Positions 44,725 to 54,591 of a DNA stretch of 64,000 nucleotides are shown in pieces. This stretch comes from an uncultured Emergencia sp. (GTDB lineage: Bacteria; Bacillota; Clostridia; Peptostreptococcales; Anaerovoracaceae), in contig CAJFTU010000009.1 of assembly GCA_904420065.1 (NCBI GenBank), positions 146,258 to 210,257 of the forward strand, given 5' to 3'. The notes under the pieces were generated by a model that saw only the letters and a list, made by a program, of their open reading frames with translations, had not been told where the DNA came from and searched no databases. Position 1 is the first letter of the stretch. Each line of letters starts with the position of its first letter. Position numbers and translations under genes: made by a program.

Positions 44725-45351
44725 TTACTCTTCAATTTTGTACTGAATCGCATTGATGATGGCTGCGGCGATATTGCTTCCGCCCTTTCTGCCTTTGGCC
44801 ACAATTGCCGGTACACCCAGCTCGATAAGCCTCTCCTTGGATTCCACCACGTTGACGAAACCCACGGGCACGCCTACCACGGCTGCCGGAGAAAGCTTTC
44901 CGGCTTTTACTAAATCGTAAATAGAAAGAAGCGCTGTAGGCGCATTGCCTATGGCAAAGATCACCGGCCGATCCAGTCGGCTTGCCTTTTCCATGCTGAC
45001 AAAAGATCTGGTCACCCCCCGCGCCTTTGCCTCGGCAGCCACATCGTCATCGCCGATAAAGCAGAGTACCTGGCCGCCATACTTCTCAATTCGCCGTTTG
45101 TTGATACCGGCCCGCGCCATCTGGGTATCTGTCACGATATAGGCACCGCTTTTTATGGCTTCCTGGATGGTCTCGATGACGCCGTCAGTGAAATAAAGAT
45201 TATCGGCATAGTCAAAATCCGCCGAAGTGTGTATGCACCTCTTGATCACCGATTCGTACCGGGGATCAAGTTTCTTATCTCCTAAGAGTTCCGTAATAAT
45301 TTCAAAGCTTCTGCTTTCAATTTCGCCTGGTCTGATGTTTTCTATTTTCAT
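44725..45351 (-). CDS. cbiC: Precorrin-8X / cobalt-precorrin-8 methylmutase
   Basis: 208 residues. HTSADFDYADNL carries the catalytic His; the late VPVGFVNVVESKERL and KGGSNIAAAIINA are family motifs. Moves the C11 methyl to C12 to give cobyrinic acid. Last gene of the cobalamin operon; it overlaps cobO by one base. Confidence 0.96.
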   Translation of the reverse strand: MKIENIRPGEIESRSFEIITELLGDKKLDPRYESVIKRCIHTSADFDYADNLYFTDGVIETIQEAIKSGAYIVTDTQMARAGINKRRIEKYGGQVLCFIGDDDVAAEAKARGVTRSFVSMEKASRLDRPVIFAIGNAPTALLSIYDLVKAGKLSPAAVVGVPVGFVNVVESKERLIELGVPAIVAKGRKGGSNIAAAIINAIQYKIEE

Positions 45352-45887
45352 TAGCCTTCGATACCTGCCCTTGCGCCGATTCCCTTGTCAAAAGGATGCT
45401 TTACTTTATCGATCCTGGAAACGTAATCCGCCAGTTCCACCAACGCGTCGCCCGGATATCTTCCCGTCATCACTACCTCCAGCTGCTCCGGCTTATTCTT
45501 TAAGAAGTCCACAACCACCTGTTCGTCGAAAAGTCCGGCTTCGATAGCGCCTAAAACCTCATCCAATACCAGCATATCGTAGTGGTCCCTGCCGAGCATG
45601 GCTACAGCGTCGGCAAACTGCTGTCTGTTGACCTCTCTCGTCTCTGCCTTTTCCTCCTCAGTCATCTGAAAAGAAAACTTCTTGATCGGCTTAGTACCGA
45701 GAACTTCAACTTCCGGAAGCTGGCGCAGCACCTTCAGTTCACTGCTGTCTCCCGATTTCAGGAACTGCATGAACAGGACGTGCAGTCCATATCCACTGGC
45801 TCTTACCGTAAGACCCACCGCGCAGGTGGTCTTTCCTTTGCCCTCACCACAGTAGATGTGGATTAAACCTAAATCGTTTTTCTTCAT
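45351..45887 (-). CDS. cobO: Cob(I)yrinic acid a,c-diamide adenosyltransferase (CobA/CobO/BtuR type)
   Basis: 178 residues. P-loop GEGKGKTTCAVGL (reversed-phosphate type of this family), MQFLKSG and LDEVLGAIEAGL. Attaches the 5'-deoxyadenosyl group to cobalt. The second Met (45887) is used because AGGAGG lies only two bases before the first. Confidence 0.94.
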   Translation of the reverse strand: MKKNDLGLIHIYCGEGKGKTTCAVGLTVRASGYGLHVLFMQFLKSGDSSELKVLRQLPEVEVLGTKPIKKFSFQMTEEEKAETREVNRQQFADAVAMLGRDHYDMLVLDEVLGAIEAGLFDEQVVVDFLKNKPEQLEVVMTGRYPGDALVELADYVSRIDKVKHPFDKGIGARAGIEG

Positions 45888-45926
45888 TTTCATATCCTCC
45901 TATCGCCGTCTCTCGCTTTGATTTAC

Positions 45927-47381
45927 CTATTCTTCTCCGTTAATTATGCGGTAAAGGAGATCCATGTCCAGGGCCTCCCGCAGGCCGCGGGACAGCAGAT
46001 CGTACTGACTCTGCTTGTATTCCTCGATGTCGAACGCCTTTACATCGGAAGGATCCAGTCCTCTTTTCTTCATCAGCGACTGAACGATTTCGCCGGCAAT
46101 TTCCTCCTTGTCGAAAATACCGTGAATGTAAGTTCCGTAAACGTCTCCTTCGTTGATGATGTTTCCTCCGCTTTCGGATACGCCCATGTGAATCTCATAA
46201 CCCCGGTATTCCTTTCCGGAGAGGCCGGAAAAAATACCTGTTACATTAGAGAGTACCCCGTCCGCTGCGGTTCTAACCTTTTCTTCTGCAAAAACTGTGC
46301 TGTGCGGCAAAAGACCGATGCCCGACATAGTTCCGCCGTGTTCTACACCGTGGGGATCAGAAAGACTCTGGCCCAGCATCTGATAGCCTCCGCAGACACC
46401 GAAAATCGGCGTACCTCTGCCGTGAAGCTTCAGCATCGCGGCTTCCATTCCGGACTGGCGCAGCCAGAGAAGGTCCGCCATGGTGTTCTTCGTACCCGGC
46501 AGGATAACCAGATCAGGATCACCCAGCTCTGCTGCGGAACCCACGTAACGAACGCCCACTCCCTCGATATATTCGAGCGCATTGAAGTCGGTAAAATTGG
46601 ATATCCGTGGAAGGCGAATCACGGCAATGTCGATCAGCGCTTCACCTCTGCGTCCGGAAAACCGGTCGGTCAGGCTGTCTTCGTCGTCCACATCCAGCTG
46701 CATATACGGCACTACGCCTGCCACCGGCACTTTTATGATATCCTCCAACATGCGAAGGCCGGGCTCCAGGATCTTTACGTCGCCGCGGAATTTGTTGATG
46801 ATCACCCCTTTGACCCTCTTTCTCTCCTTTTCGTCGAAAAGAAGCATGGTGCCGGCCAGAGAGGCGAATACGCCGCCGCGGTCGATATCGCCGGCCAAGA
46901 GCACCGGCGCGTCGGCCATTTCCGCCATGCCCATGTTGACCAGATCGTTTTCCTTCAGGTTGATCTCCGCAGGACTTCCGGCTCCTTCGATGACGATCAC
47001 GTCGTATTCCTTCGCCAAACTGTCAAAAGCCTCCTTGACGGATTCCCGAAAAATATCCTTTTTCCGGTAGTAGTCTCTGGCCGAAAGATTTCCGTAAACC
47101 TCTCCGCAGATGATCACCTGTGACCCCTCGTCGCTGGTAGGTTTCAGCAAAATCGGATTCATGCGGCAGTCCGGTTCAATCCGGCAGGCCTCCGCCTGCA
47201 TAACCTGGGCTCTTCCCATCTCCAGTCCATCCTTGGTAATAAAAGAATTCAGCGCCATATTCTGAGCTTTAAACGGGGCCACCCTGTATCCATCCTCTTT
47301 TAAAATCCTGCAGATTCCCGCGGCAAGCAAGCTCTTCCCCGCATTAGAGCAGGTTCCCTGAATCATTATCGTTTTTGCCAT
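45927..47381 (-). CDS. cbiP: Cobyric acid synthase
   Basis: 484 residues. N-terminal synthetase domain with [15 protein letters not shown] and [10 protein letters not shown], then a class-I amidotransferase domain with the Cys elbow [10 protein letters not shown] and YIHGIFD (His). Amidates four side chains (b, d, e, g) of adenosyl-cobyrinate diamide. Here the Cys and His are intact, unlike in the GatD-like protein at 39.3 kb. Confidence 0.96.
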   Translation of the reverse strand: MAKTIMIQGTCSNAGKSLLAAGICRILKEDGYRVAPFKAQNMALNSFITKDGLEMGRAQVMQAEACRIEPDCRMNPILLKPTSDEGSQVIICGEVYGNLSARDYYRKKDIFRESVKEAFDSLAKEYDVIVIEGAGSPAEINLKENDLVNMGMAEMADAPVLLAGDIDRGGVFASLAGTMLLFDEKERKRVKGVIINKFRGDVKILEPGLRMLEDIIKVPVAGVVPYMQLDVDDEDSLTDRFSGRRGEALIDIAVIRLPRISNFTDFNALEYIEGVGVRYVGSAAELGDPDLVILPGTKNTMADLLWLRQSGMEAAMLKLHGRGTPIFGVCGGYQMLGQSLSDPHGVEHGGTMSGIGLLPHSTVFAEEKVRTAADGVLSNVTGIFSGLSGKEYRGYEIHMGVSESGGNIINEGDVYGTYIHGIFDKEEIAGEIVQSLMKKRGLDPSDVKAFDIEEYKQSQYDLLSRGLREALDMDLLYRIINGEE

Positions 47382-48441
47382 CGTTTCCTTCCTCGTTTCT
47401 TTCCGTTATCCGAGCGAGACACCGGAGAAAGTAAGCGTTTTCCTCTCTCGTTCGCACGGCAATCCGGTAATAGTGCTCGTCTAAAGTAATGTAGTTGGCA
47501 CAGCTTCTGATCATGATGTCGCAGCGTTCAAGAGGCTCTGCCAGTTCTTTTTCGCTTCGAAAAAATATATAATTTGCCTGGGTGTCGTAAACTTTATACC
47601 CCAGTCTCCGCATGCCGTCTGTAAGATACTGACGGTTTTCTTTGATATAGGCCTTGGTCTTCTCTATAAATCCGTTCAATTTCAGCGCCGCCACGCCTGC
47701 TTTGGAAGCTACAGTGGAAACCGACCAGGGCTGCAGTGTGGAGCAGATCTTTTCCGCTATCTCCGCACTTCCGCAGATTCCGTATCCCAACCGAATACCG
47801 GCCATAGCGTAGATCTTTGTAAACGCTTTCAGGATGATCAGATTGGGAAAATTTTTAATCTGACCCATCAACGAGTACTTCTCTTCCTCTTCGAGAAATT
47901 CCATAAAACATTCATCCACCATCAGGATCACATCTTCACTGAGACACTTTTCCGCGATCCGCCTCATCAGCGCTCCAACCACCGGAACTCCCGTCGGATT
48001 ATTGGGACTGCAGATAAAGAGCATATCGTAATCTCGATTTATTCGTTGGAGGATGTCCTCCTGCAGAACAAACCCATTTTCTTCGGTGAGAAAATAATGA
48101 TCAGTGCGGCACTGAACAGCTTCGAGGGCTTCGCCGTACTCGGAAAAGGTCGGGGATACGATCATCGCCCGCTTGGGTTTCAGCGACAGCACTGCCCGAA
48201 AGATGATATCCGCCGCTCCGTTCCCGCAGCAAATCCTTTTTTCCTCTACGCCGTGAAACCGGCTCAGCGCTCCGGTAAGCTCCCGATTGAACGGGTCCGG
48301 ATAGCTCTCATATTGATCGATATGATCGACAATCGCCTTTTTCACTTCTTCAGGCATGCCTAAAGGATTTAAATTGGCGGAGAAATCGTACATCCTGTGA
48401 TCAAATTTATAGATGTTTCCGCCGTGTACTTCTTTTATCAT
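47344..48441 (-). CDS. cobD: L-threonine-O-3-phosphate decarboxylase (HisC-like)
   Basis: 365 residues, fold-type-I PLP enzyme: [26 protein letters not shown], and PLP lysine in [17 protein letters not shown]. Makes (R)-1-amino-2-propanol phosphate for the nucleotide loop. In this context CobD rather than histidinol-phosphate aminotransferase. Start at 48441 (ATGA overlap with cbiB). It overlaps cbiP by 38 bases. Confidence 0.88.
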   Translation of the reverse strand: MIKEVHGGNIYKFDHRMYDFSANLNPLGMPEEVKKAIVDHIDQYESYPDPFNRELTGALSRFHGVEEKRICCGNGAADIIFRAVLSLKPKRAMIVSPTFSEYGEALEAVQCRTDHYFLTEENGFVLQEDILQRINRDYDMLFICSPNNPTGVPVVGALMRRIAEKCLSEDVILMVDECFMEFLEEEEKYSLMGQIKNFPNLIILKAFTKIYAMAGIRLGYGICGSAEIAEKICSTLQPWSVSTVASKAGVAALKLNGFIEKTKAYIKENRQYLTDGMRRLGYKVYDTQANYIFFRSEKELAEPLERCDIMIRSCANYITLDEHYYRIAVRTREENAYFLRCLARITERNEEGNDGKNDNDSGNLL

Positions 48442-49403
48442 AATATTACCACCAAAATTACACGTATAGCCGCAAAGACAGACAGACACAAGATCGACGC
48501 GCCGTACATCAGTCTGATCGCGCGAGGTATGTCGTCGGCCTCAACGGGTCGTATATCGTCTCCGATCGTCTTCTTCTTGTACAGCTTTCCGAAATACCAG
48601 GCGTCTCCGGCCAGCTGGATGCGCAGCGCCCCGGCGCAGGCCGACTCTGGATTGGCGCTGTTTGGACTGGCGTGATTGTGCCGATCGCGTATAAAGATGC
48701 GAAAAGCGCCCTTTCCGTCAAAGCCGGTAAAAAAAGCGGCGATAACCATGGAAATGCCGGTAATTCTCGCCGGGATAAAATTGAAAATATCGTCTATAAT
48801 GGCCGAAAACTTTCCAAAGTGAATGTACTTCTCATTTTTATAACCCACCATGGAGTCCAGCGTATTTACGCCTTTATATAGAAATCCCAGAGGCGCGCCC
48901 CCGATCATCATAAACAGCATCGGCGCAATGACTCCATCCGACGCGTTTTCCGCCACAGTCTCCACCACGGCCTTGGTGATCTGCCTGAAATTCAGATTTT
49001 CCGTATCTCTGCCTACAATCCAGGAAAGATACTTTCTGGAGTTGGGCAGATCCTCTTTTTTAACGTAACCATATACCCGCATGCTCTCCTGCTTCAGTGA
49101 TCTGGCCGCAAAAATCTGACAGCAGAAGAAAGTTTCCACCGCAAATCCAAGCCACGGATGGATGTGATAAAGCCCCTTCAGCAGGAAAAAGGGGATAAAA
49201 AAGGAAGCGGCGAGGACGATCAGGTTGAGAAAGATGCCGCCTGCCGTTTCCCCGTTTTTGCTCTTTGGGAATATCGCCCTGAGCGTCTTTTCTCCCCGGT
49301 CAATCAGCAGTCCGATGAAGCGAATGGGATGGGGAATCTGTCTCGGATCACCGATCAGACAGTCCAAAAGGAAACCGGCAATCACCATAATCACTATTTC
49401 CAT
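48438..49403 (-). CDS. cbiB: Adenosylcobinamide-phosphate synthase
   Basis: 321-residue membrane protein. Starts AGFLLDCLIGDPRQIPHPIR, with VAENASDGVIAPM and YKGVNTLDSMVGYKN as family blocks. Joins aminopropanol (phosphate) to cobyric acid. GGAGGG before ATG 49403 decides the start; it overlaps the cbiA end by 10 bases. Confidence 0.95.
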   Translation of the reverse strand: MEIVIMVIAGFLLDCLIGDPRQIPHPIRFIGLLIDRGEKTLRAIFPKSKNGETAGGIFLNLIVLAASFFIPFFLLKGLYHIHPWLGFAVETFFCCQIFAARSLKQESMRVYGYVKKEDLPNSRKYLSWIVGRDTENLNFRQITKAVVETVAENASDGVIAPMLFMMIGGAPLGFLYKGVNTLDSMVGYKNEKYIHFGKFSAIIDDIFNFIPARITGISMVIAAFFTGFDGKGAFRIFIRDRHNHASPNSANPESACAGALRIQLAGDAWYFGKLYKKKTIGDDIRPVEADDIPRAIRLMYGASILCLSVFAAIRVILVVIL

Positions 49404-50761
49404 GTTTTCCCTCCGTAGGCGCTGCACTTTCTAACATAATTTTCCGCGAACCGGATGTTGCTCCACAAGTGTAGATGAGGATATCCGGCAAATACGGTAT
49501 CATCCGCCACGATCGTCTGATAGTTCCTGCCTCTTTTTTCCGCCGTAAATCCGTCGCCGTAACAGTCGGTATCGCTGTAGTGAAACTCGTGGCAGCGAAT
49601 CTTCTCGCCGGCTTTGCACATCAGATTGTCCCGGTTCGCCGTCAGTTCCTTATAACCGAACCGAACCAGGCCCGCGGTCATATGAGAATGACCGCGGATT
49701 GCGCCGGCAACCGGATATACCCGGCCTTCTCGCTCGATGGTTTCGCCCAGGTACATAAATCCGCCGCATTCGGCGTAAACCGGCATGCCGGACTGCACGG
49801 CTTTCTTTATGCTGTCTGCCATAGATCTGTTCTCCGACAGCTGCGCAAGGTGTTCTTCCGGATAACCGCCGCCGAGAATCAGACCGCTGATTCCTTCCGG
49901 AAGGCCGCTGTCCGCAAGAGGGGAAAAGAATACCGGTTCCGCCCCCAGATCCGCAAGCAATCGAAAATTGTCCTCATAGTAAAAGCAAAACGCTCTGTCC
50001 CTGGCCACGCCGATTTTAACCGGCGTGCTGCAGACCGAAGATATGGAAATCCGGTCAAAATCCAACTCCGGCGCCGACTGCCCTATTCGGATGATCCCCT
50101 CAAGATCCAGGCATTCGGCCGCAGCCTGTCCCAGAACATCCGTCTTTCTCTTCAGATCCTCCACTTCCTCCGCAGTGACCAAACCGAGATGCCGACTGCC
50201 GATTTCCGCCTCTTTTACCGGCGGAAGGAAACCGAGAACGGCCACGGAAAGAGCGTCCTCAATCATCTTCCGAAAGGAGGGATACATGGCTTTTGAGCAG
50301 CCGTTGAGAACAATTCCCTTTATCCTGTTTTCTCTAAAGTTCAGATAACCTGACAGCTCCGCCAGAAGAGAAACGCTCTTTCCCCGCACATTGACCACCA
50401 GAATCTGAGGCGTCCCGGTTTCCCGGGAAATATGATTGGCAGAAAAATCATCGCCGTCGAATCCCAATCCGTCGTACATGCCCATAACGCCTTCGATCAC
50501 AGAAAAATCCGTTCCTTCCGCTCCTCTGCTGAGCAAATACCTGACCGTATTGCCGCCGCAGAGATAGAGATCCAGGTTTCTGGACTTTGCGCCGATGATC
50601 TCGCTGTGAAACATGGGATCGATGTAGTCCGGTCCGCACTTGAAGCTGGAAACCGTCATTCCGCTGTTTCTCAGCGCTTTTAAAAGTCCCATGGTTACCG
50701 TGGTCTTTCCGCATCCGCTTCCCGTACCGACGATCATGATCCTGTTTACCTTACTCTTCAA
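49394..50761 (-). CDS. cbiA: Cobyrinic acid a,c-diamide synthase
   Basis: 455 residues. P-loop GTGSGCGKTTVTMGLL at the N-terminus, and the amidotransferase elbow YAECGGFMYLGE with a late HEFHYSD. Amidates the a and c carboxylates of cobyrinate. It overlaps the cbiET end by 11 bases. Confidence 0.95.
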   Translation of the reverse strand: MKSKVNRIMIVGTGSGCGKTTVTMGLLKALRNSGMTVSSFKCGPDYIDPMFHSEIIGAKSRNLDLYLCGGNTVRYLLSRGAEGTDFSVIEGVMGMYDGLGFDGDDFSANHISRETGTPQILVVNVRGKSVSLLAELSGYLNFRENRIKGIVLNGCSKAMYPSFRKMIEDALSVAVLGFLPPVKEAEIGSRHLGLVTAEEVEDLKRKTDVLGQAAAECLDLEGIIRIGQSAPELDFDRISISSVCSTPVKIGVARDRAFCFYYEDNFRLLADLGAEPVFFSPLADSGLPEGISGLILGGGYPEEHLAQLSENRSMADSIKKAVQSGMPVYAECGGFMYLGETIEREGRVYPVAGAIRGHSHMTAGLVRFGYKELTANRDNLMCKAGEKIRCHEFHYSDTDCYGDGFTAEKRGRNYQTIVADDTVFAGYPHLHLWSNIRFAENYVRKCSAYGGKTWK

Positions 50762-51953
50762 CCGTCCTTGCTCCTTTCAGAATGTAGACCGGATTTTCTG
50801 CTTTCATCAGATTGTATTTTCCCAGTTTCTGCGCAGCGGAAATGTTGGCGCAGAATATTTCCTTTGTGAAGTTCAGCGAATCGAACACGCGAACTGTCTC
50901 GGAAAGGGTTTCCAGCGTCACTGCCGTGACCACAAATACCGCTTTTTCATTCTTGGAAAGAGTGGTCTCTACGATCTGCTGCAAATTACCGGTGCTGCCT
51001 CCGATGAAAACCTTATCCGCAGGAGGAAAGTCCTCCATGCCGCAGGGAGCCGTACCCCGGAAAAGCCGGATATTCCTTATTCCCAGCTTGTCCGCATTCT
51101 GCTCAATCAGTTCTGCGGCTTCCTCCTCTTTCTCTATGGCCCAGACAAAAGAACAGTTCGCTTTCAGAGCCATGGCGCAGGTAACCGAACCTGTTCCTGC
51201 GCCGATGTCGTAAACTACGTCGTCCGGTTCAATCTCCAGAGCCATAACCGTTAGGTTTCTTATCGCTTCTTTCGTCATCGGGCTCTTTCCCCGGATAAAG
51301 TCTCTATCCTTCAGCGTTCTGTATGGGTTTGTACAATTTTCATTTTCGACGATCACCACGGAGAGATCGTCGAAGCGGAGGTCTCTAAGCTGATCCGCCC
51401 TGCCGGAAACAATCCGCTCGTCGTTCAGGGAAAGCCTTTCTCCAACGTGTACCATAACCTGGGAAAGGCCGGCATCGATCAGACTTTGGACGATGTGGTG
51501 CGCTTTGATTTCTCCTCCTGTCAGCGCAAAAACACGTCGATTGTAGCAGACATAGGGTACGATAGATTTGGATTTTCCGTGAAGACTGACCAACTTCAGT
51601 TCCTCATAGCCGATCTTCAGCCTGGAAGCGAAATAGGAAAGGCTTCCGATACCGCAGCAAAATTCCAACTTCACATCGGATCCGACCCGCTTTTCGATGG
51701 TCGAAGCAATGCTGTAAAATCCGGTATCTCCGGAAGCCGCAACGCAGACCGTCATCCTCTCCTTGCTGTGCAGGCGTATAAAATCCACCGTTTCCATAAC
51801 GCCCATAACCTTCACTTCGGAATTCAGCTTTGTCAAGTCCTGAGCCAGTCGCTTTGAAGTCAGCACCACATCGGCTTGCCGTATTGTTTTCTCTGCCTCA
51901 GCCGTGAGCAGTCCGCTGTCTCCCGGTCCCATGCCGGTTACGATCACTTTCAT
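50751..51953 (-). CDS. cbiET: Cobalt-precorrin C5/C15 methyltransferase-decarboxylase fusion
   Basis: 400 residues. CbiE methylase (about 1-195; VTGMGPGDSGLLTAEAE, ASGDTGFYSIAS) fused to CbiT (about 205-400; DVVYDIGAGTGSVTCAMAL, FIGGSTGNLQQIV). Methylates C5 and C15 and decarboxylates the C12 acetate. The same fusion is known as CobL in the aerobic route. Confidence 0.94.
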   Translation of the reverse strand: MKVIVTGMGPGDSGLLTAEAEKTIRQADVVLTSKRLAQDLTKLNSEVKVMGVMETVDFIRLHSKERMTVCVAASGDTGFYSIASTIEKRVGSDVKLEFCCGIGSLSYFASRLKIGYEELKLVSLHGKSKSIVPYVCYNRRVFALTGGEIKAHHIVQSLIDAGLSQVMVHVGERLSLNDERIVSGRADQLRDLRFDDLSVVIVENENCTNPYRTLKDRDFIRGKSPMTKEAIRNLTVMALEIEPDDVVYDIGAGTGSVTCAMALKANCSFVWAIEKEEEAAELIEQNADKLGIRNIRLFRGTAPCGMEDFPPADKVFIGGSTGNLQQIVETTLSKNEKAVFVVTAVTLETLSETVRVFDSLNFTKEIFCANISAAQKLGKYNLMKAENPVYILKGARTVEE

Positions 51954-51957
51954 AAGC

Positions 51958-52314
51958 TTATCCTCTGATCCGATCCGTCAGGATGTCGGCAAGTCTTTCG
52001 TCTGCACCCAGAGTCTTACCCATCTCTACTTGTACACCCGGATATTTTTTCAGTATTTCGCCTATTTCTTCAGGAATATCCTTCTGAATGTGAATTCCTT
52101 CAAAGAGGAAATACGGTACCACTTTGATCTCCGTAACTCCCTGATCGGCCAGGACTTTGATTCCGTGTTCAATATTTTCCTCACAGAACTCCATGTACGC
52201 GATTTCTATCGGTCTGTCTGTTATCTTCTCTCTAACCATGTCTACAACAGCACCGATCGTATTCTTCGTCGACTCCACTCTGCTTCCATGGGCTAAAATA
52301 AGTACGCCTTTCAT
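51958..52314 (-). CDS. cbiX: Short sirohydrochlorin cobaltochelatase
   Basis: 118 residues, the small (CbiX-S) form, which works as a homodimer. LILAHGSR carries the first metal-binding His and VVPYFLFEGIHIQKDI the second. Inserts Co2+ into sirohydrochlorin. The start at 52314 follows GGAGG; the frame also runs 19 codons further upstream, into hemL. Confidence 0.88.
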   Translation of the reverse strand: MKGVLILAHGSRVESTKNTIGAVVDMVREKITDRPIEIAYMEFCEENIEHGIKVLADQGVTEIKVVPYFLFEGIHIQKDIPEEIGEILKKYPGVQVEMGKTLGADERLADILTDRIRG

Positions 52315-52333
52315 CTCATTCCTCCAAATATCG

Positions 52334-53611
52334 TTATCTTTCCATGGCGATGATCTCGCCGTAGGTTTCAATGGTTTTGTCCAGTTCTTCTTCCGTAAAG
52401 CAATTGTTCAGGAACATGGCCTCGAACTGAGAAGGCGCCACGTATATTCCTCTCTGCAGCAACTCGCGGAACACGTGGGCAAATCCCTTTGTATCGGATG
52501 CTGCTGCACTCTGATAATCCGTAACCGGATCGTGAGTATAGAACATGCAGACGAGCGAACCGATCTGATTTACGGTAAAACCGCACTTTTTCCGAAGTCC
52601 GTCCGCAAGATATTTTCCCATTTCGTTAATGCGGTCGTAGATGGCCGGCTCATTTAGAAGCCGGCGCAGTGTGGCAAGACCCGCCGCCATGGCGATAGGG
52701 TTTCCCGACAGAGTTCCCGCCTGATACACGCTGCCGCACGGCGACACGTTTTCCATGATCTCCCGGCTTCCTCCATAAGCGCCTACCGGCATTCCTCCGC
52801 CGATGATCTTTCCGTAGGTAACCAGGTCCGGTCTCACGTCGAAATACTCTGCGGCTCCGCCGAAAGACAGGCGGAATCCGGTAATCACCTCGTCAAAGAT
52901 CAGGAGAGCGCCGTATTTGTCGCAAAGCTGGCGCAGGCCTTTCAAGAATCCCTCTGCTGCCGGAACCACGCCCATGTTGGCCGCTGCCGGTTCCACAATC
53001 ACACAGGCTACATTGTCCCGGTTTTCTTTCATCAGCGACTCCACGCTGTTCAGATCGTTGTAGCGGGCAAGAAGGGTGTCTTCCGCCGCTCCCCGGGTCA
53101 CGCCGGCACTGTCCGGATCGCCGAAAGTCATGGCGCCGGAACCTGCCTTTACCAGCATGGCGTCACTGTGGCCGTGATAACAGCCCTCGAACTTGATAAT
53201 CTTATCTCTTCTGGTATATCCACGCGCCAGACGAAGCGCGCTCATCACGGCTTCCGTGCCGCTGTTGACCATGCGGATCATCTCAATATGGGATATGTTT
53301 TCCGTAATCAGCTCGGCAAGCTCCACTTCGGCCTCGGTACACGCGCCGAAGCTGAGACCTTTTTCCGCTTTATCCCTGACCGCAGCGATCACTTCCGGAT
53401 CAGCGTGGCCGAGGATCATCGGCCCCCAGGAGCCGACATAATCCAAATACTCGTTTCCTTCTATATCGTATATCTTATTTCCTTTTGCCCTGTCGATAAA
53501 CTTGGGGGTCAGGCCTACCGACTGATAGGCGCGAACCGGACTGTTGACGCCGCCCGGCATGACCTTCTTTGCCCGGTCGAAGAGCAGTTCTGAATTCTTT
53601 CTTTCTCTCAT
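52334..53611 (-). CDS. hemL: Glutamate-1-semialdehyde 2,1-aminomutase
   Basis: 425 residues. MVNSGTEAVMSALRLARG, LLIFDEVITGFR and PLP lysine in TYGKIIGGGMPVGAYGG. Makes 5-aminolevulinate from glutamate semialdehyde. It abuts hemB by a one-base overlap. Confidence 0.97.
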   Translation of the reverse strand: MRERKNSELLFDRAKKVMPGGVNSPVRAYQSVGLTPKFIDRAKGNKIYDIEGNEYLDYVGSWGPMILGHADPEVIAAVRDKAEKGLSFGACTEAEVELAELITENISHIEMIRMVNSGTEAVMSALRLARGYTRRDKIIKFEGCYHGHSDAMLVKAGSGAMTFGDPDSAGVTRGAAEDTLLARYNDLNSVESLMKENRDNVACVIVEPAAANMGVVPAAEGFLKGLRQLCDKYGALLIFDEVITGFRLSFGGAAEYFDVRPDLVTYGKIIGGGMPVGAYGGSREIMENVSPCGSVYQAGTLSGNPIAMAAGLATLRRLLNEPAIYDRINEMGKYLADGLRKKCGFTVNQIGSLVCMFYTHDPVTDYQSAAASDTKGFAHVFRELLQRGIYVAPSQFEAMFLNNCFTEEELDKTIETYGEIIAMER

Positions 53612-54591
53612 TATCCGATATCTCCTCTCTCTATTGCGTCAGCGATCTCCATGGCGTAATAGGTCATGATGATATCCGCTCCCGCCCGATACATGGAGAC
53701 TGCTGTTTCGCACATGATGCCGTATTCGTCGATCAAACCGGCTTTTCCGGCATTTTTGATCATGGCGTATTCGCCGCTGACGCTGTAGGTTGCAATCGGA
53801 AGATTTGTCCTGCCGGAAAGCTCTCTGATCACATCCAGGTAAGACAACGCCGGCTTCACCATCAGAATGTCCGCCCCTTCACTTTCATCGAGAGCCGCTT
53901 CCTTCATGGCCTCGCGCATGTTGTGCGGATCCATCTGATAGGTCTTTCTGTCTCCGAAAGCCGGAGCCGAACCCGCGGCTTCTCTGAACGGCCCGTAAAA
54001 TTTAGACGCGTATTTGATGGCATAGCTCATGATCGGCGTATTCTTAAAGCCGTTTTCATCGAGACCTGCCCGCAGCGCCGCAATACGTCCATCCATCATA
54101 TCAGAAGGAGCGACCATGTCAGCCCCCGCAGCAGCATGAGATACGGCGGTTTTGGCCAGATATTCGAGGGTCTTGTCGTTGTCCACATCGTGGCCGCACA
54201 AAATGCCGCAGTGTCCGTGTGAAGTGTACTCACACATGCACACGTCGGTGATCACATAAATCTGATCCTTATACTCCTCTTTTATCGCTCTGACGGCCTG
54301 CTGAACAACGCCGTTTTCTGCGTAAGCCTGGCTTCCCAGTTCGTCCTTTTCTTCGGGAATTCCGAAAAGGAGTACCTTGGTCACTCCGTGCTCAAGACAC
54401 TGATCGATGATCTCCTTAGCCCGATCCGGACTGTACCGGTACTGTCCTTCCATAGCTGCGATAGGCGCTTTGATATCCCTTCCTTCTTCAAAGAAAACCG
54501 GATAGATCAGGCTGTCCTTTGAAGCTCTGGTTTCACGGATCATTCCCCGGATCAACGGGTTCTCTCTCAGTCTTCTCGGTCTGTTAATCAT
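53611..54591 (-). CDS. hemB: Porphobilinogen synthase
   Basis: 326 residues. Schiff-base lysines in MSYAIKYAS and MVKPALSYLDVI; the zinc site has three Cys (DVCMCEYTSHGHCG), so the zinc-dependent type. Condenses two 5-aminolevulinates. ATG 54591 is chosen over the upstream GTG for spacing from AAGGAG. Confidence 0.96.
   Translation of the reverse strand: MINRPRRLRENPLIRGMIRETRASKDSLIYPVFFEEGRDIKAPIAAMEGQYRYSPDRAKEIIDQCLEHGVTKVLLFGIPEEKDELGSQAYAENGVVQQAVRAIKEEYKDQIYVITDVCMCEYTSHGHCGILCGHDVDNDKTLEYLAKTAVSHAAAGADMVAPSDMMDGRIAALRAGLDENGFKNTPIMSYAIKYASKFYGPFREAAGSAPAFGDRKTYQMDPHNMREAMKEAALDESEGADILMVKPALSYLDVIRELSGRTNLPIATYSVSGEYAMIKNAGKAGLIDEYGIMCETAVSMYRAGADIIMTYYAMEIADAIERGDIG

Noticed and set aside
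45918..47123. 401-codon open frame opposite cbiP
   Set aside because: Antisense shadow; cbiP is complete with all motifs.
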